Made by a program: the position numbers and the translations under genes. 9,114 nucleotides of DNA from Thermoplasmata archaeon (GTDB taxonomy: Archaea > Thermoplasmatota > Thermoplasmata > Thermoplasmatales > Thermoplasmataceae), in NCBI GenBank assembly GCA_021819225.1, contig JAKARU010000029.1:1-9114 (forward strand). Direction: 5' to 3'. The notes under the pieces are model-generated. The model saw nothing but the letters and a program-made list of their open reading frames with translations, had not been told where the DNA came from and did not search any database. Position 1 is the first letter of the stretch, and each line of letters opens with the position of its first letter. Shown here piece after piece: positions 5,966 through 9,114 of this stretch.

Positions 5966-6614
5966 GTTCAACCCTCCTCACGTTCTTATATATTATGTCT
6001 GTCCTCATTCCTTTATGCTCGTAAGGTACGTCTTTCCAGTCAATACTGATTGATTCAACTGAATAATTATCTTCCGGTCTCGTATTGAGGAGGACGTTCT
6101 GCACCCATTTATCCTGTGTTTTCTGGAGAAGATCAACGAGGGCTGGAACCCCCTCATAGTCTGAGGCTGCCAGATCTTTTTCAAGATTGGATATTTCCTC
6201 AGGGAAAAATCCCATATTTTCAGTTACCCTGACCGCCTTTCTATCTGATATTCTCTGGACTATGTACCAGACTCCAGGTTCATAAGTAACATCCTGTGTT
6301 CCAAACCTGACTCTTCCTCCTGTGATATATGAAGCAACGTCCCCAATACATGGGCTGTTTCTCGAAATTACCCTCAGATCAGTTCGGTCAATTATTCCTT
6401 CTGGAAAGAGTGACTTCATCGCAACAGATATTGCATAAATACCCCTGAATAATCCATCACAGGCATGTCCATGAAATTTCAAGATATCTTCAGCATGAAT
6501 TTCCCTTGCATTCCTGGCGTATCTTCCGTGGCTGGATTCCGTGTCTCTCACGAGAAAAAAAGGAATATTGCCGGATGCAAGTGCGGCTTTCTCAAAAACT
6601 GATCTGTCTGTCAT
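5955..6614 (-). CDS. FmdE-like (formylmethanofuran dehydrogenase subunit E-related) metal-binding protein
   Basis: The 219-residue protein carries the core of the FmdE domain. FHGHACDGLFRGIYAISVAM (residues 47-66) matches the HGHxCxG motif, with H48, H50 and C52 as likely metal ligands or active residues. SPCIGDVASYITGG (87-100) matches the second conserved block, with C89. The domain was named from methanogen operons, but many members occur without methanogenesis and their role is unclear. I see no other methanofuran gene here and no C-terminal zinc-ribbon cysteines. The start lies ten bases after the DsrE-like stop, with AGGA next to the ATG, and its end overlaps arsR. It is therefore the middle gene of the operon, and a thiol, metal or sulfur-handling role with its neighbours is an inference. 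The C-terminal third (about 150-219) is charged and matches nothing I know. Confidence 0.75.
   Translation of the reverse strand: MTDRSVFEKAALASGNIPFFLVRDTESSHGRYARNAREIHAEDILKFHGHACDGLFRGIYAISVAMKSLFPEGIIDRTDLRVISRNSPCIGDVASYITGGRVRFGTQDVTYEPGVWYIVQRISDRKAVRVTENMGFFPEEISNLEKDLAASDYEGVPALVDLLQKTQDKWVQNVLLNTRPEDNYSVESISIDWKDVPYEHKGMRTDIIYKNVRRVEHDE
5972..5979 (-). promoter_or_regulatory. Strong Shine-Dalgarno site for arsR inside the FmdE-like gene
   Basis: The minus strand reads GAGGAGGG, ending six or seven bases before ATG 5965. It lies within the last codons of the upstream gene, so arsR is translated from its own strong ribosome site although its frame overlaps that gene. It decides against the TTG start at 5971. 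Confidence 0.55.
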
Positions 6615-6624
6615 TCCTGAACCT

Positions 6625-6984
6625 TCAGAATGTCAATACGGTGTATCCTTCAACTGCGTATCTTGAGAATGCATCTCTTGCGAATTCAAGGTTGACTTTG
6701 CTCTCATTCAGCTGGTCCTTCAGTTTATACGCTTCTGCCTGGTTTGAACATGCTCCAATGACAAGCCCTGCATCAACCAGTTCCTTTATGGCACTGCGGA
6801 ATTCACTATTTGATTCAAGCCTGGCCATAGATCTGACTCCTCCGGTAAAGAGAAAGACCTCCACTGATTCAATGCTGTTTTCCTTTCTTGCGTCATATAT
6901 TCTTTTTGCGACATGAAGTCCTGAAAGTACCTTCTCCTTCTGATCCATTCCAGAATTTATTACGATTGCAATTTTTCCACTCAT
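6625..6984 (-). CDS. DsrE/DsrF-like sulfur-relay family protein
   Basis: This 119-residue protein has the DsrE-like alpha/beta layout. A first strand KIAIVIN is followed by a helix starting with the GMDQKEKVLSGLHVAKR region. The strand VEVFLFTGGVRS (41-52) comes next, then LVDAGLVIGACSNQAEAY (69-86) with a single cysteine, C79, at the place where sulfur-carrying members of the family hold their persulfide cysteine. The family includes DsrE, TusD and YchN-like proteins, often multimers that pass sulfane sulfur between partners. It is the first gene of the operon, ten bases before the FmdE-like gene, with the promoter and palindromic operator just upstream. The start at ATG 6984 is fixed by this promoter. 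The actual sulfur donor or acceptor cannot be inferred. Confidence 0.83.
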   Translation of the reverse strand: MSGKIAIVINSGMDQKEKVLSGLHVAKRIYDARKENSIESVEVFLFTGGVRSMARLESNSEFRSAIKELVDAGLVIGACSNQAEAYKLKDQLNESKVNLEFARDAFSRYAVEGYTVLTF

Positions 6985-6992
6985 AGTATCAC

Positions 6993-7014
6993 TATATTAG
7001 CATATTCTAATATA
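6993..7014. promoter_or_regulatory. 22-base palindrome, probable ArsR operator of the dsrE-fmdE-arsR operon
   Basis: Perfect 8-base arms TATATTAG (6993-7000) and CTAATATA (7007-7014) flank a 6-base spacer. AT-rich dyads of this size are typical ArsR/SmtB operators. It ends nine bases before the operon's first ATG and lies between the TATA-like box and the start codon, so a bound repressor would block polymerase. The link to the arsR product of the same operon is inferred. Confidence 0.65.
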
Positions 7015-7015
7015 C

Positions 7016-7028
7016 TAATTAAATTTTT
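7016..7028 (-). promoter_or_regulatory. TATA-like box of the dsrE-fmdE-arsR operon
   Basis: The minus strand reads AAAAATTTAATTA, centred about 37 bases before ATG 6984. A start site about 25 bases downstream would fall around 6995-6998, inside the palindrome and giving a short leader. Confidence 0.4.
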
Positions 7029-7036
7029 GGAATTCA

Positions 7037-7130
7037 CTAAAACGACAACCCCAGGAATATATCCCTATTTTCGATATACGTGGTTGATCTTCCAGCAGTA
7101 CCACCTTCAGGATCGACAACCTCATGATTT
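7037..7130 (-). pseudogene. Probable C-terminal remnant of an unidentified gene
   Basis: On the minus strand, about 30 codons ending at TAG 7037-7039 encode a sequence that looks like the end of a real protein: HEVVDPEGGTAGRSTTYIE followed by NRDIFLGLSF. The frame stays open upstream to about 7261, but those codons (rich in I, Y, F and crossing the promoter of the next gene) look like non-coding DNA. This suggests only a gene tail survived. Transposase or another repeated gene is possible. I cannot name the family. The rest of the 7030-7236 intergenic stretch holds only two TATA-like elements. Confidence 0.35.
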
Positions 7131-7207
7131 AAAACTTTATTAGTGGTTTTTAGAAAGATGAAGAAAACCTGCAGACATATATAACCTAAATACTGGATTG
7201 TGAAAAA

Positions 7208-7215
7208 ATATATAA
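7208..7215 (+). promoter_or_regulatory. TATA box of the ABC uptake operon
   Basis: ATATATAA, preceded by a run of A, is centred 25-26 bases before ATG 7237. This is the spacing of a leaderless archaeal transcript. The same octamer also occurs at 7177-7184, about 31 bases further upstream, and may be a second promoter. Confidence 0.6.
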
Positions 7216-7236
7216 TGATATGAGAGATGCAACGCC

Positions 7237-8703
7237 ATGGATAGTTCAAATCCAGATTCACAATTGAAGGGAATTACCGGAGGAAAGACGAAATTTATAG
7301 TTCTTGCCATAGTAATTATAGTAATAGTCGCCGGTCTTGGGATTTATCTTGCAACGTCATCAAGCCAGGTGAATAAGAAGGAGATAACTGTGCTTGTCGG
7401 TAGTGGGAGTTATACATGTGAATACATATCACAGGTCGCCAAGGATTTTGAGAACTCCCATCCAGGATACACCGTAAAGATAACAACTGCAGGTTATTCC
7501 TCACTGCTCACCTCTGAGGAGAGTGCCCTGAAGGGAAAATCATCATCTCCTTCCATCGTGATGTATTATGCATCTCAGGCTGCAGCCCTGTCCCCATTGC
7601 TTTACAACCTTCCAACTTCAGGATCAAATTCAATAAATGTTTCCAGTTTTCTTACAGGAAATATGTATTCCGGAGGGTACCAGATAGCAACGAATGGCAC
7701 AATCCTGAAAACAATCGGAATACCCATTCACACAGTTCTTGGGTACAACCTTGTTTACCAGAAGGCAATCTTTAACAACACAACTCTTCAGAATGAATTC
7801 ATGAATGAATATCATTTCAGCTTCAATCCAAGGACATACAAGAATTTCACGGCTCTTCAGGATGCAGCAAGCTTCATCGACAAGAATACACAGTTCAATG
7901 GCAATAACAACCGGTATGCCCTCATGTTCCCTGATTCCTCGCATCATTCAATGATAGATGCGTTCTACAACATGCTCTATCCATATGTAGCCGGTAACAA
8001 GACTGCGGGAGTTCCTGCCAATTCCTCCGCTAACTACTGGACATATTTCGGTAACATTAATGGGAAATTCCAGCCATCATTCAACAACTCACAGGGAATT
8101 AAAGCGCTGGAAATGTACAAAAACCTGAGCCAGTATGAGCCATCAGTCTCCGTCCAGCCAATCGGGTACAGTCAGCAGGAGGAATACTTTGCCACCGGTG
8201 ACTATGCAATGGGTATAGCCTGGTCAAGCTTCTTCCCAACATACTCCTCTAACACGTCAAAGGTTGCAGGCAACTATTCTGTCGCCCTCATGCCGGGTGG
8301 ATTTACTGGATATTCCCCAACATTTCTAGGAGTGAACCCCTATGCAACAAACGTAAGCCTTGCAGTAGAGTTCCTCAACTACGCAACTACACCTTCACAG
8401 TATGCCATTGGATTGAATGATTTTGCATTCCTCCCCGGAACATATTCAGGCTTGAGCGTGGCTGCAAACATGAGCGGATTTTCATGGATTCATTCCTTCC
8501 TCAACTATTCAAAGAACATCACGCTGAACAAGCAGTATGCATCAATAATAACTGCCCTCTCTCCCCTGTTCCCGACACTGATTCCTGACATGAATTCACA
8601 GATACTGGACTACTTTGAAGGAAAGACTACCGCAGCATCGGCAATGAGCACTGCATACAATGAATGGGTAACTGCCATAAAGGATGACAACATTTCTCTC
8701 TAA
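7237..8703 (+). CDS. ABC transporter substrate-binding protein, sugar type, membrane-anchored and sequon-rich
   Basis: This 488-residue extracellular solute-binding protein (family 1, MalE/UgpB group) captures a substrate outside the cell and delivers it to the permease encoded next. Residues 1-18 are short and basic at the end. Residues 19-41 (KFIVLAIVIIVIVAGLGIYL and following) form one transmembrane segment that should anchor the protein. There is no lipobox, and the only cysteine, C61, lies well past the helix. The mature part starts with ITVLVGSGSYTCEYI and KDFENSHPGYTVKI, typical for the first lobe of the family. GDYAMGIAWSSFF is the usual strand near the hinge of lobe 2. About 16 N-x-S/T sequons are spread over the outer domain, which implies heavy N-glycosylation. 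The permease follows after 12 bases. A sugar or oligosaccharide is the likely ligand, but it cannot be specified. Confidence 0.9.
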   Translation: MDSSNPDSQLKGITGGKTKFIVLAIVIIVIVAGLGIYLATSSSQVNKKEITVLVGSGSYTCEYISQVAKDFENSHPGYTVKITTAGYSSLLTSEESALKGKSSSPSIVMYYASQAAALSPLLYNLPTSGSNSINVSSFLTGNMYSGGYQIATNGTILKTIGIPIHTVLGYNLVYQKAIFNNTTLQNEFMNEYHFSFNPRTYKNFTALQDAASFIDKNTQFNGNNNRYALMFPDSSHHSMIDAFYNMLYPYVAGNKTAGVPANSSANYWTYFGNINGKFQPSFNNSQGIKALEMYKNLSQYEPSVSVQPIGYSQQEEYFATGDYAMGIAWSSFFPTYSSNTSKVAGNYSVALMPGGFTGYSPTFLGVNPYATNVSLAVEFLNYATTPSQYAIGLNDFAFLPGTYSGLSVAANMSGFSWIHSFLNYSKNITLNKQYASIITALSPLFPTLIPDMNSQILDYFEGKTTAASAMSTAYNEWVTAIKDDNISL

Positions 8704-8715
8704 AGATGAGATGAA

Positions 8716-9114
8716 ATGAGGTCTCCTGCAAAAAAACAGGCCATTTATCTAATAATACCTGCCCTTATTTATTTCCTGATTTTTGCCTTCTATCCAATGG
8801 TTGAAAACATAGTTCTGACATTCCAGCAGGAAAATGTTTACACAGGAGCACTCACTTATGTGGGTCTCAAAAACTATTCTGAGCTTTTGCAGACTCCATA
8901 CATGGGACAGATCTTCGAGAATACACTTATTTATACACTGTTTGTCCCATTTTTCGATATCATTCTCTCAATACCCCTTGCCTCATTCATGAAGAGGCTG
9001 GACAAGCCATATATTCTTCCTCTTGTCCTGCTTTCATCCCTTATTCCCCTTGTTACATCTGCAGTAATATGGTCCTTCATGCTCAATCCCTTCTATGGTG
9101 TTCTTGCACTGTCG
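8716..9114 (+). CDS. ABC transporter permease, MalF/UgpA type, C-terminus beyond the window
   Basis: 133 codons are open from ATG 8716 to the right edge. The N-terminus has a basic start (RSPAKKQ) and a first membrane helix (about 9-30, LIIPALIYFLIFAFYPMVEN), the common opening of MalF/UgpA-type permeases ending in a YP motif. LTYVGLKNYSELLQ (46-59) and FENTLIYTLFVPFF (67-80) match the family's G-L-x-N-Y and N-T-L blocks just before helix 2. A third helix covers about 100-123. The EAA loop that contacts the ATPase is not reached. It lies 12 bases after the binding-protein gene and is surely cotranscribed with it. ATGs at 8706 and 8711 run into stops, so 8716 is the start. Confidence 0.92.
   Translation, partial: MRSPAKKQAIYLIIPALIYFLIFAFYPMVENIVLTFQQENVYTGALTYVGLKNYSELLQTPYMGQIFENTLIYTLFVPFFDIILSIPLASFMKRLDKPYILPLVLLSSLIPLVTSAVIWSFMLNPFYGVLALS

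Noticed and set aside
6506..6916. Plus-strand frame of 136 codons across the FmdE-like and DsrE-like genes
   Set aside because: It runs opposite two genes with clear family motifs. Its composition (many S, L and F) is that of a shadow frame.
7037..7261. Full 74-codon minus-strand frame as an intact gene
   Set aside because: Its upstream half covers the promoter and first codons of the substrate-binding protein gene and looks non-coding. Only the last 30 codons look like protein.
1..9114. tRNA, rRNA, CRISPR array, intact insertion sequence or replication origin
   Set aside because: I saw no cloverleaf, regularly spaced repeats, complete transposase with terminal repeats or origin-type repeats. 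Only the short inverted repeats listed above were found.

Overview
The window looks like part of the chromosome of an acidophilic, Thermoplasmatales-type archaeon (Thermoplasma/Ferroplasma/Cuniculiplasma relatives). This is an inference. It rests on TATA-like boxes about 25-30 bases before several start codons (leaderless transcription), frequent AGG arginine and ATA isoleucine codons, a substrate-binding protein anchored by an N-terminal membrane helix and crowded with N-glycosylation sequons, and a helix-turn-helix/methylase and family 5 uracil-DNA glycosylase set typical of archaea. No rRNA, tRNA or CRISPR array is visible.

Layout. Positions 1-1344 (minus strand, running off the left edge) encode a family I acyl-CoA transferase with a recognisable catalytic glutamate. 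Positions 1417-1875 (minus) encode a small two-helix membrane protein of unknown function. Positions 1983-4606 (plus) hold a decaying restriction-modification cassette. It has an open frame resembling a HARP/integrase N-terminal module but no usable start codon, then an amino-methyltransferase of alpha-type motif order carrying an N-terminal helix-turn-helix, then a TdeIII/MjaII-like restriction endonuclease split by one in-frame TAA. A gene-poor stretch with a possible gene remnant and two similar small hairpins (4607-4825) leads to a family 5 uracil-DNA glycosylase (4862-5530, plus).

Convergent to it is a compact minus-strand operon, read right to left: a DsrE-like protein (6984-6625), an FmdE-like protein (6614-5955) and an ArsR-family repressor with a Cys-x-Cys sensor motif (5965-5624). 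The operon promoter overlaps a 22-base palindrome that is probably the ArsR operator, so the operon is probably autoregulated and responsive to metalloid, metal or sulfur/redox state. The right end, after another likely gene remnant (7037-7130), carries a leaderless ABC uptake operon: a membrane-anchored, sugar-type substrate-binding protein (7237-8703) and the first 133 codons of its MalF/UgpA-type permease (8716 to the edge).

The two most interesting elements are the decayed restriction-modification cassette, with its single nonsense mutation in the nuclease and apparently start-less methylase extension, and the dsrE-fmdE-arsR operon, whose gene combination I do not recognise as a described system.
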